Shown here piece by piece: positions 41,488 through 49,700 of a stretch of DNA of 64,000 nucleotides (its first letter is position 1; the number at the start of each line of letters is the position of its first letter). Source of the DNA: Chloroflexota bacterium (lineage in GTDB: Bacteria > Chloroflexota > Anaerolineae > J102); contig JAKOVD010000204.1 in NCBI GenBank assembly GCA_029782215.1, forward strand, positions 30,623 to 94,622. Reading direction: 5' to 3'. Below the pieces are notes generated by a model. That model saw only the letters and a list, made by a program, of their open reading frames with translations, ran no database searches and had not been told where the DNA came from. A program made the position numbers and the translations under genes.

Positions 41488-42186
41488 TCACCCCAGGTGC
41501 TGCCCCATGACCTGCCACACCAGCGGCCAGATGCGGCGGTCCTTGGCATACAGCTTGTAGAGCTCGTAGGCCTTGCCGTCGCTGTCCCAGGCCGTCCCCG
41601 TGGTCTCCAGGCAGACGACCGGCTTGCCCTCGCGATAGACGAGCCAGAAGCGAAAGGCAGGAATACCCAGGAAGTCACCGGCCAGGGAGGTTGCCAGCCG
41701 CGCCACCGCGCCAGGAAAATGATTCAGGTCCGGGTTGGGGATGCCGATACCCTGGTTCAGCGTGCCCACCATGCCGCTGTGGCACTCCCAAGGCGTGACC
41801 CCGAACACCGCCTGGCCCAGGGCTGCAGAGATGAAGCGGTAGACCATCGTCGCCGGCGTGCTGGCCGGCATCTTGGGCGGATGCGGCAGTCCCAGCATGT
41901 CCGCCACTCGATCCAGCACCTCTTTCGGCGAGAAGGCATTGATCAGGGCCGGCCAGATCTCCAGCGGCTCCGGCATCTCCCGGACACCGTCGAAGCGGCC
42001 AAACACGCGGAAGTACCCGTAGCGGTTGAAGTCCGCCGCATGCCCCAAGTCCTTGTTGAACAGGCTCAGGCAGTTGTACATCCCCTCGGCAGGGTGCGTC
42101 TCGACCACGACGAAGGTGTCAGGGTAACGCCGCACCAACTCGGTGACGATACGCCAGGAGGCGGATTCAATCAGTTGGGGATTCAT
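41488..42186 (-). CDS. Conserved protein, TY-Chap2-like (putative peptide chaperone family)
   Basis: The 232-residue product begins MNPQLIESASWRIVTELVRR, then PDTFVVVETHPAEGMYNCLS. I associate this N-terminal helix-strand pattern with the TY-Chap2 group of putative peptide chaperones, but from memory only. The second half is cysteine-poor and aromatic (VYRFISAALGQAVFG, WLVYREGKPVVCLETTGTAW, RIWPLVWQVMGQHLG). GGGAGGGAACA lies before the ATG. Part of its 3' end is duplicated at 40749-40796. It lies between two toxin-antitoxin modules. Confidence 0.55.
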   Translation of the reverse strand: MNPQLIESASWRIVTELVRRYPDTFVVVETHPAEGMYNCLSLFNKDLGHAADFNRYGYFRVFGRFDGVREMPEPLEIWPALINAFSPKEVLDRVADMLGLPHPPKMPASTPATMVYRFISAALGQAVFGVTPWECHSGMVGTLNQGIGIPNPDLNHFPGAVARLATSLAGDFLGIPAFRFWLVYREGKPVVCLETTGTAWDSDGKAYELYKLYAKDRRIWPLVWQVMGQHLG

Positions 42187-42204
42187 ATTGTTCCCTCCCG
42201 CAGA

Positions 42205-42374
42205 TCAACCTGCAAGGAATTGCTCGAGGCACCCGGAGGGCGAAAAGATAGGAAAGTCCACGCCTTTGTAGTCGTCCGGATCGCGCGTGACCAGCCCGTC
42301 CAGCGCCTCAGTCTGCGCGCTCACACAAGCAGGAAATCCAGCACCACGTTGGTGTCAAGCAGCACGCGGATCAT
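42205..42374 (-). pseudogene. PIN-domain toxin with internal deletion
   Basis: The ATG at 42374 overlaps the antitoxin stop (ATGA) and encodes MIRVLLDTNVVLDFLL, the start of a PIN ribonuclease with the first active-site Asp, then stops. In another frame the sequence resumes as EALDGLVTRDPDDYKG and VDFPIFSPSGCLEQFLAG, the end of the same kind of protein. Roughly 80 middle codons, with the other catalytic residues, are gone. The antitoxin gene upstream is intact. Confidence 0.8.
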
Positions 42375-42610
42375 AGGTACTTGTCCATGAGATGTCGGAC
42401 GTATGCATCTTCCATGTCAGCGTCACTCGGCAATGCTTGTCCACGCTTGAGCGCTCCACGAAGCTCCGTAAATGGGATCGGCGCCTCACGCCCGCCCTGA
42501 AGGGGCCTTGCTGCGGATTCGCGAATGGCGCGCAGTAGCTCCTCGACCAACCGCAGTTGCTCCTCCAGGGGTAGTTGTTTTGCCTCGGACACAATGTCGC
42601 GATAGACCAT
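42371..42610 (-). CDS. Antitoxin-like protein of a broken PIN module
   Basis: This intact 79-residue protein reads MVYRDIVSEAKQLPLEEQLR, then LVEELLRAIRE, and an acidic end DADMEDAYVRHLMDKYL. The first part matches the helical addiction-module component type that pairs with PIN toxins. Its stop overlaps the ATG of the deleted PIN gene. With the toxin gutted, the antitoxin would now act only on its own promoter or against related toxins. Confidence 0.65.
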   Translation of the reverse strand: MVYRDIVSEAKQLPLEEQLRLVEELLRAIRESAARPLQGGREAPIPFTELRGALKRGQALPSDADMEDAYVRHLMDKYL

Positions 42611-42738
42611 GTAGACCTCCCTTTGACCATTTTACCCAAGAAGGACGCGGCGATCAACGACCGCCCAAGAGAGCGGCTCGGCGGGTTTGATAGTTGGCTG
42701 CTGCAGCAAGGCGGCAGCGCTGACAAATCGATGGCCCT

Positions 42739-43119
42739 TCAGGCGGCAATGACGGGCGCCGGATAAGCCTTCAGCCGGTCGTCGTGCGTGACCAGGGTGA
42801 GCTTTTCAACCAGCGCCTGCGCTACCAGGATACGGTCAAACGGGTCGGCGTGCAGGGGCGGCAGGGTTTCGACGGCCAGGGCGTGTTCGGTCGTGATGTC
42901 CAGCGGCGTGAAGCGATGGCGCTTCAGTTCCGCCAGGTAGTCGCCCGGTGGAACACGAAGCTTGCCGATGGCCTTCTTGATCGCAATCTCCCACGCCGTC
43001 GCCGCACTCACGAAGACCACATTGCTGCCGTTCGTGATCGCCGCCCGCGCTGCCGGCGACAGCGCGGGATCGTCGGCCAGCGCCCACAGCAGCACGTGCG
43101 TATCAAGCAGCAGGTTCAT
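42739..43119 (-). CDS. VapC-type PIN-domain toxin
   Basis: The ATG at 43119 (MNLLLDTHVLLWALADDPAL) gives 126 residues. PIN signatures are complete: Asp in LLDTHVLLW, Glu in ATAWEIAIKKAIGKL, and DPFDRILVAQALVEKLTLVT then HDDRLKAY with the late acidic residues. It is a predicted Mg-dependent RNase. The start overlaps the Phd-type antitoxin gene by 17 nt. Confidence 0.9.
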   Translation of the reverse strand: MNLLLDTHVLLWALADDPALSPAARAAITNGSNVVFVSAATAWEIAIKKAIGKLRVPPGDYLAELKRHRFTPLDITTEHALAVETLPPLHADPFDRILVAQALVEKLTLVTHDDRLKAYPAPVIAA

Positions 43120-43363
43120 CGTCCTGCCCCCCTGTAAAGAGCGCCAGCACCTCCTCCGGCAGTTCATCAAAGTCGTCGGCGATCCAGATCTTGCCCTTCC
43201 AGGCGCCGGCGCCGAGCTGGCGCGGGCTGGGATCGGCCTCATAGGGCACAAGCCGGACTACGGGCTTGCCCGCCTTGCCGATAATGACTTCCTCGCCCTG
43301 CAGCGCCTGCTCGATGAGCCGGGACAGACTTGCTTTGGCATCGGATATGTTGGTGATCACCAT
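43103..43363 (-). CDS. Phd-type antitoxin of the VapC module
   Basis: The ATG at 43363 has an excellent AGGAGGTGG site. The 86 residues read MVITNISDAKASLSRLIEQA, EEVIIGKAGKPVVRLVP, then AWKGKIWIADDFDELPEEVL, a typical Phd antitoxin with an acidic toxin-binding tail. It is the intact relative of the fragment at 23864-24008. Confidence 0.92.
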   Translation of the reverse strand: MVITNISDAKASLSRLIEQALQGEEVIIGKAGKPVVRLVPYEADPSPRQLGAGAWKGKIWIADDFDELPEEVLALFTGGQDDEPAA

Positions 43364-43387
43364 GGCAAACCACCTCCTGCAAACATG

Positions 43388-43981
43388 ATCAACCCAAGTA
43401 TAGCCTGGTCCGATCTGGTCTGCAAGCTGGCCTGCGCGCCGGCTCGCTGCCGGCCGGCGCCAGTCAACCCGCCGGCCAGTGTCCGGTGGTTCGACGTCGA
43501 TTACCCGGACGTGATCGACCTGCGCCGCCAACTGTTTCCCGAACGGGGCGCCGCCTATCACCTGATCGGTGCACCGCTGGACGATTTGCACTGGTTGGAT
43601 GACGTGCCACGGGATGGGCCCGGGCTGTTGATCGCCGAGGGGGTTCTGCACTACCTGGGCGAAGCGGAAGTGAAAGCGCTCCTCAATGCGGTGGTCGCGC
43701 ACTTCTCTGGCGGTCAGATGATCTTCGATGCCTGCAATTCGTTCATTGTGAAGAGAGCGGGCTCGAACGTCGGGGGAACAGGGGCAAGCTACAAGTGGGG
43801 CCTTGATGACCCCCAGGACATCGAGCGGCTTGAGCCGAAGCTTGAACTCATCAAGGAATACAAACCAAGCGAACAGGTCGCGTTTTCCCGATTCCCGTTG
43901 TGGTGGCGGGCCCTTTACCGCGTCCAGGAGGTCATCCCCACGCTGCGCAGGATGGAGCGCATGGTGGTCTATCGCTTTTAG
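43388..43981 (+). pseudogene. LCM-type SAM methyltransferase lacking its N-terminus
   Basis: From about 43480 the sequence matches the middle and end of leucine carboxyl methyltransferase-like enzymes: VRWFDVDYPDVIDLRRQLFP, LDDLHWLDDVPRDGPGLLIA, EGVLHYLGEAEVKALL and YKWGLDDPQDIERL, ending MVVYRF. The first 100 or so residues, with the glycine-rich SAM-binding loop, are missing. What remains of the 5' side is 30 unrelated codons directly after the antitoxin gene start region. The break probably arose when the toxin-antitoxin module recombined here. A copy of its last 10 codons lies at 29508-29545. Confidence 0.75.
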
Positions 43982-44144
43982 GGAGCCGGCGGGGAAGGCT
44001 GCTCCCCCTCTCCACTTGTTGTCAGAGGATGCGTTGCCCAGGAGCAGGCTGCGGAGGCGATGAGATAGACCACGGGGAAAGCGTTGACCTTGCCCATCTG
44101 CGGCAGTCCCACCTTCGGCGGCACGGGAACACTCTGGTCGATAC

Positions 44145-44167
44145 CCCTTCGACTGCGCTCAGGGCAG
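44145..44167. repeat. Dispersed REP-like sequence CCCTTCGACTGCGCTCAGGG
   Basis: The motif is semi-palindromic. Very similar strings are, from memory, frequent intergenic repeats in Chloroflexota and other genomes. It is the only structured element in the 43982-44173 gap. On the minus strand the same gap holds a protein-like tail (KVGLPQMGKVNAFPVVYLIA) that may be another gene fragment. Confidence 0.4.
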
Positions 44168-44173
44168 GCCTGG

Positions 44174-44614
44174 TTAGGGACGGCCGCCCGCTGCTGCCCT
44201 GCTCAAAGCCTCCAATGACGTCACCAGCGTCTCCTGCAGGAACCTGGGCTTGACGATCCTGAACACCTGCGCCACCCATCCCTGCAGCGATTCCTCCGTC
44301 ATCAGCAAGGTGCCGCCGTCCTGCGGCTGCATCTCCCACCGATGGATGGCCTGCGCACCCAGTGTCCCGCCCGTCCACTCAAGCCGCCTCTCCGGCTCCA
44401 CCACCTGAAGCGTCGCTGTCCACGCCACGGCGCCGCCCTTCAGGCGGAAGCTCGTCCCTGGGGCTACCGGACCCTCCAATTCAATGGCGTCCACACCGGG
44501 ATGCCATTGCTGCCATGACTTCAGATCCGTGAGCAGTCGCCAGACGTGCGCCGGCGGGGCCGGGATGAGCAGCTCTTCATGCGCCACCAGGGGCGCTCTG
44601 CGGTTGATTTCCAT
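44174..44614 (-). CDS. SRPBCC-family (polyketide cyclase/START-like) protein
   Basis: The ATG at 44614 follows GGAGGCGACGCC and gives 146 residues. SRPBCC features are EELLIPAPPAHVWRLLTDLK, SWQQWHPGVDAIEL, then strands SFRLKGGAVAWTATLQVVEP and RWEMQPQDGGTLLMTEESLQ, and a long C-terminal helix. The fold binds hydrophobic ligands in a cavity; no ligand can be named. The 217 bp to the next gene hold no further ORF. Confidence 0.85.
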   Translation of the reverse strand: MEINRRAPLVAHEELLIPAPPAHVWRLLTDLKSWQQWHPGVDAIELEGPVAPGTSFRLKGGAVAWTATLQVVEPERRLEWTGGTLGAQAIHRWEMQPQDGGTLLMTEESLQGWVAQVFRIVKPRFLQETLVTSLEALSRAAAGGRP

Positions 44615-44830
44615 GGCGTCGCCTCCAGGCAAAGCTCCTGCGTTTGTGCCAATCACCGGTTGGTAAGCGCCAGCCGCCGTTAGCTGGTCTTGTGGGAAGG
44701 ATAGCACAATACAACGCGAGCGGTGCAGCGCTTTGGCTGTGCGGATCGCGCAAGCTGAGGCAGCGCAGGCTGCCCGCTTGCGCTGCCTCGATCGGTTGGC
44801 GCTGCTTCGCCTGTCAGAGACGCACCGGCG

Positions 44831-46087
44831 CTAGCGCTGCCGCACCAGAGGAAACCACTGGACCATTCCCGGAGGCAGCGGTTGCAGCTCGAAGGCGCCC
44901 ACGTCGCACGCCGCTACGCCGTCGCCATCCCCGTCGAACGGCCGGGGCAAACCGCGCTGATCAGCGGTGACGCTGGCGCCGCACCCGTTCGTTCCGGTAG
45001 GGATGCGATCCACGGCGACGCTGCCGGGGGCCAGCGCCATGGTTTGGGTGGCGCTGCCATTCACGGCAAGCGGTCCCAGCTTCAGTTGCGCTGCGGTCAC
45101 GTTCTGCTGATCGCCCGCGGCAGTGAAGCCGCAGCTTGCGTCGCTGGCGATGTTGTAGCCATCGGAGGTGACACCGGCGCCTTTGCAGTCGCTGCCGCTG
45201 GCCTGCTTTGCCACAATGGTGTTGCTGACGTGGGCGTCATCGGAGTTGAGGCCAAAGCTCGAGTTCCCACTAATGGTGCTGTTGCGAACCGTCAACCCCG
45301 GGCCGACAATACCGCCGCCGTTGCCGCTGATGGTGCTGTTGTTCACCACCATCTTCCCACTGTAGTAGATCTCGATGCCAGAACCCTTCGTGGTGACGCC
45401 ATTCCCGGTGATCGTGCTGTTGTTCACCACCACCCCAAAGCCAACACCGTATATCCCACCACCAACGTTGTCGTTCACGATACAGCCGTTCAAGGTCGTA
45501 AAGCCTGACGCTATGACGCCCCACTTGCCGCCGCTGATGGTGGCCTGATTCACCGTTGCGGGTGCGGTTTCCTCTCCACCGACATAGAGAACGTGGAACG
45601 CCTCACCTTGCGTGCTGCGGATGCTGTGGCCGTTGCCGTTGAGCGTGACACCGCTGCCTATCCCTCCTGGCAGAGCGCTGCTCAGGGTTACGTCCACCTG
45701 GAGTTCGATGGTATCAGTCGCGCCGCCCGCCGGGCAGCCGCCCGTGGCCGTGTCAGTGTTGGCGGCGGTGATGGCGTCGGCCAGCGTGCAGACCGTGCCG
45801 TCCACGGTGATGACCCTGGTGGGCACGGCGCCTGTGGGACTGCCGCTGAGCGCCAGCAGCAGGGCGGCGCCCGCCAGGCTCATGCCCAGCCGGCGCTGCC
45901 ACCGCTGTCTGTGACCTGGCTGCAGGACCAGACGGTGGTAGAAATAGACGAAACGACGAAACACGTGCGACCCTTGCCGCGCCAGCTTCCCTGCCAGCCA
46001 CGGTTTGCCCCCGGTGGCTGCCACCGCCTCCTGCCAGGCGGCCAGCGCTGCCGGTTCCCTGCCTGGCTGCCGATCGTCGGTGACCAT
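44831..46087 (-). CDS. Secreted right-handed beta-helix protein
   Basis: The ATG at 46087 has AAGGAGAG at good spacing and gives 418 residues. The first 65 residues are polar and Trp-rich, followed by MSLAGAALLLALSGSPTGAV as a late signal anchor. Residues 90-340 hold beta-helix rungs with recurring NNSTITGN, VNNSTISGNGG and RNSTISGNSS, the Asn-ladder pattern of pectate-lyase-like and CSLREA-type surface proteins. The end (DGDGDGVAACDVGAFELQPL) is the usual close of this group. It is probably exported and surface-displayed. A promoter with paired TTTGATA units lies upstream and matches those of the RCC1 gene and a small gene nearby. Confidence 0.75.
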   Translation of the reverse strand: MVTDDRQPGREPAALAAWQEAVAATGGKPWLAGKLARQGSHVFRRFVYFYHRLVLQPGHRQRWQRRLGMSLAGAALLLALSGSPTGAVPTRVITVDGTVCTLADAITAANTDTATGGCPAGGATDTIELQVDVTLSSALPGGIGSGVTLNGNGHSIRSTQGEAFHVLYVGGEETAPATVNQATISGGKWGVIASGFTTLNGCIVNDNVGGGIYGVGFGVVVNNSTITGNGVTTKGSGIEIYYSGKMVVNNSTISGNGGGIVGPGLTVRNSTISGNSSFGLNSDDAHVSNTIVAKQASGSDCKGAGVTSDGYNIASDASCGFTAAGDQQNVTAAQLKLGPLAVNGSATQTMALAPGSVAVDRIPTGTNGCGASVTADQRGLPRPFDGDGDGVAACDVGAFELQPLPPGMVQWFPLVRQR

Positions 46088-46135
46088 GTGATCACTCTCC
46101 TTGGTGAGCATGTGATGGATGAACTGTCACCCACC

Positions 46136-46168
46136 AACATAGCCCACCCCTATCAAAGAACTATCAAA
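46136..46168 (-). promoter_or_regulatory. SARP-like promoter A (beta-helix gene)
   Basis: On the minus strand TTTGATA lies at 46168-46162 and again at 46157-46151, an 11-bp period. The -10-like TATGTT (46141-46136) follows 9 bp after the second unit. No -35 hexamer is needed in SARP-type promoters, where paired heptamers replace it. The gene starts at 46087. Confidence 0.7.
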
Positions 46169-46237
46169 TCCCCGTCGCTCTCAGCCTCGAATTCCGGTCA
46201 TTGTTTGGCTTCTGCCTCCACTCGTGAAGGGAGGGTA

Positions 46238-46537
46238 TCAAGAACCCGCCCGCCCCTCGCCACCGGCACGATCCGGACTGTCCTTGTCGTCGGGGGCTGG
46301 CAGTCCCTGGTCATCGGCCTGCGGCCGGCCTTCCTCCCCCCATCCGACGCCATGACGGGCCACAAACGCCGCCACACCCTCCCAATCCTGCACCGCCGCC
46401 CGTTCGCCGCTGGGGAAATGCTCCATCCAACCCCGCCACGACAGCCTTCCATCTCGCCATACCAGGCGTAGGCGGAGGATGAAGGTGCTGGTGCAAGCCC
46501 GATTGTGGTGCCGGGACCGGGATGAGAGCCTGTTCAT
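46238..46537 (-). CDS. Small conserved-looking protein next to the BTAD-SBP regulator
   Basis: An ATG at 46537 gives 99 residues. The core reads STFILRLRLVWRDGRLSWRG, then WMEHFPSGERAAVQDWEGVA and AFVARHG. A beta-strand pair followed by an amphipathic helix is the pattern of small Chloroflexota proteins I recall near such regulators. The C-terminus is acidic and disordered. A TTTGATA-pair promoter lies about 100 bp upstream. Function unknown; a co-regulated adaptor is possible. Confidence 0.5.
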   Translation of the reverse strand: MNRLSSRSRHHNRACTSTFILRLRLVWRDGRLSWRGWMEHFPSGERAAVQDWEGVAAFVARHGVGWGEEGRPQADDQGLPAPDDKDSPDRAGGEGRAGS

Positions 46538-46643
46538 AGAGTGTGCCGACTTGGAAGCCGGGGCCTGAACGTCCAGGCCCCGGCGGCTCCGGCGGCGGCG
46601 CTTGCCCTCTCGCCCAGAGCCAGCGTACCGCCGCAACGCCCTC

Positions 46644-46676
46644 ATGGTCGCACCTCCCTATCAAATCTCTATCAAA
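46644..46676 (-). promoter_or_regulatory. SARP-like promoter B (small gene)
   Basis: On the minus strand TTTGATA lies at 46676-46670 and 46665-46659, an 11-bp period. The hexamer 9 bp further on is GACCAT (46649-46644), a poor -10, so this is the weakest of the three sites. It faces the gene at 46238-46537. Confidence 0.55.
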
Positions 46677-46776
46677 AGCCACCCGCCACGCCGCAATGCG
46701 CGCAACAGGGAACAGGCGCTGCAGATCACGCCCGCGTCGGTTTGGCGCCGGCTCCCCTCTCCCATCGGCCGGGCGA

Positions 46777-49700
46777 TCAATGCTCAGCCAGCACGATGGC
46801 CTTCCACCCTCGCTCCCCCTGCGTCGGCGGCATGGTGTGATGCTGCACCCAAGGCTTTACCAGGAAGGGGACCTGGGGATAGAACCACGGGCACACCGGC
46901 GCCTCCCGCAGCAAAAGGGCGTCGGCGCTGCGGTAGAGACGCAGCCGCGCCTCTGGATCGAGCACGTGCCGGGCATCCTCCACCGTTTGCTGAAAGTCAG
47001 CGTTGTGCCAATGCGTGAACCTGCGCACCTGGGCCATACCCATCCGCATAGGTTCGTCCGGGTCGGGATAGCTGGCCCACCACGACATCGCAAAGAGCTG
47101 CGCCGGGTCTGCCGCCAGCTCGGCCAGGTAGGCGCTCCGTTCGCTGACCTCGGGTGTCACATCCACGCCGAGCACGCGCCGCCAAAACGCGATGATGGCA
47201 GGGAGCGTCTGCTCGGTCTCCGGTGTGCGGAACGTGCGGTAACGCACCGTGGGGAAACCGCGCCCTTCCGGGAAGCCCGCATCAGCCAGCAATTGCCGGG
47301 CCCGCAAGGGGTCGAAAGGCAGACAGGCGTTCGCCGTGTGCCCGGGCATGCCGGCGGGGATCCAGCCTCCCTGGTCGGCGACCCAGTGCTCCTTGTGCTG
47401 CTCATCGCGCACAGTCTTCACGTCCGAAGCCAAGGCAAAGGCCTGCCGCACCCGCACATCGTCGAAAGGAGGCTGTCCCACATCGAACCCAACGGCGTTT
47501 GTATAGTAGAGACGGACGAGTTTGCGCTCGGCGCGAAACCGCCGATCCACCTCCTCCAGCGCGGCCTGAGGCATGTTGCCCAGCATCCAGGCGTCGATGG
47601 CGTTGTCCGCGTAAAGCGCCCGCGCCGCTCGCCAGTCGTTTCTCGCTTCCTGGTTGAGCAGCAGGTGGATATCCTGCAGATTGCCCGTGAATCGTCCCCT
47701 GTAGCCGGAATTGCGGGCAAGGACGATCCTGTCTCCCGGCTGCCAGCTCAACAGCCGGAAGGCCCCGTTGCTGGCGATATGTTCGGGCTTCGACCAGGCC
47801 TCGCCCCAGCGTTTCACCGCATGCCGGGGAATGGGGAAAGATACCGGCAGCGCCATCAGGTGCAGAAAATAGGCAGCCGGTGCCGCCAGGGTGACGGCCA
47901 GCGTGTGGTCGTCTAGTGCTCTCACGCCCAGTGCGGAGGCATCGTCCACCAAGCCCTCGTGCAGCGCCTGCGCGCCTTCGACGTCATACAGGAAGCGAGC
48001 GGCGGGAGATTCCCGCTGCGCAAGCACCCGCTTCCAGGCGAACTCAAAGTCGGCGGCACTCACCGGCGTCCCATCGGTCCACACGGCGTCGGGGCGGAGA
48101 TGAAACACGTAGCGCCTTCCTCCGTCCAACAATTCCCACCGCCAGGCCGCGTCGGGAATCACCTCCATCTCCGGGCTTTCCTCCACCAGGCCACTGAAGA
48201 CATGGTGTGTGATCCCGGCGTCGCCGAGGATAGGGTCGAAGGTGACGGGATAGTGAACCCACAACAGTCGCAGGGGGTGCGGCGCCGGCGGCAGAGCAGA
48301 ACTATGGGCGCTGGCCGCCTCCGTCCTTTGCCAGCGGATGAAAGCCTCGTCGTATGCCTGCGCTGCGGCCTCGAAGCTGAAAATGCTGTGCTGCGTCTGC
48401 CCCAGTCGCAGGAGCGTGTGCGCGACCGCCTCTTCGTCGCCCAGGTCATTGGCTACCACCAGCGCCCGCTGATAGTAGTCGATCGCCTCTTTGGCGGCAT
48501 AAAGAATCCGCGCCTGGTCGCCAGACAGCCACAGGTAGTATAGCGCCTTGGCCGCCAGCGCCGAGTCGCGTCCCCGCCCTTGCTCGAAATGATAGGCCAG
48601 CTCGCCCGCCATGGCGCCGTCGGCGGTGGAGTTGGCGGCCTCCATTGCCGCTGCCACTCGTGCATGCACGTGCTGGCGCCGGCGCTGCGGCAGGCTGCCG
48701 CAAACCACTTCTTGAATCTTGTGGTGACAGAAGGCATAGTCGCGGCCCAAAGCGCCCGTCCCCTCCTGGACCAGCCGGTGGCGCAGCAGATCCTCGATCG
48801 CGGTCAGCGTCGCCTCCTCACCCTGTGCCCAGACGGCATTGAGCAGGTCGAAGTCGAACTCGCGTCCCAGCACCGCCGCCACCTGGAGCGCCTCCTGGGT
48901 GCGCGGTCCCACCCTTTGCGCCCTCGCCAGGATCGTCTCGCCCAGGCTGGCCGGCGCCGGCAGGCGGCCGTTTCCAGTGGCGACAAAATCGCCTTCCCAG
49001 ACGCCTCCTTCCAGGTGAATCGTGCCGGTCTCAAACAGGGCTCTGATCATCTCGTTCAGGTAGAAGGGATTCCCCTCGCTCTCCTGATAGAGGCGCTCCG
49101 CCAGCGGCGCCGCCGCCGAAGCTCCGGACATCTCTGCCACCAGCAGCGACACGGCCTCTGGCGCCAGCGGCGGCAGGACGATCGTGTCAAGCAGGCCGTC
49201 CCGGCCCAGGCGGCGGCGAATGGCGATCAGGGGATGCTGGGGTTCCAGCGCCTCCGGACGCAGCGTGAGCAAGATCAGAACCGGCCTGGTGGCAAGGCTG
49301 CGGGCAAGGTAGTGCACCATCTCAAGAGTTGGCTCGGTGGCCCAGTGCACATCCTCCAGCACGAGCAGGAGAGGAGCGTGGGCGGCCAGCTCGGCCAGAA
49401 AACGGACCACTCCGTCGAAATGAGGGTCAGATCCGGGAACGGAGGGTGAGGCAGGGAGATGGCCAGGCCGCTGCTCGCCGAACTCGGGCGCCAGCCAACT
49501 CACCCCGGCCAGCACCCGGGATGGCAAGGCCGCCAGCTCTGCAGGCGCCAGCACCGGCAGCAGCGTCCGCAGCGCTTCGGCGACGGGCTGGTAGGGCAGG
49601 ATGCGCTCAAACTCGTAGCAGCGCCCCCACAACACCCGGCGCCCCTGCCAGCGCAGTTGTTGGGCGAACTCCTCCACCAGGCGCGTCTTGCCCATCCCGG

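Noticed and set aside
46543..47916. Plus-strand frame of 457 codons opposite the SBP domain
   Set aside because: Shadow of the BTAD-SBP gene; His/Arg/Pro-rich with no conserved pattern.
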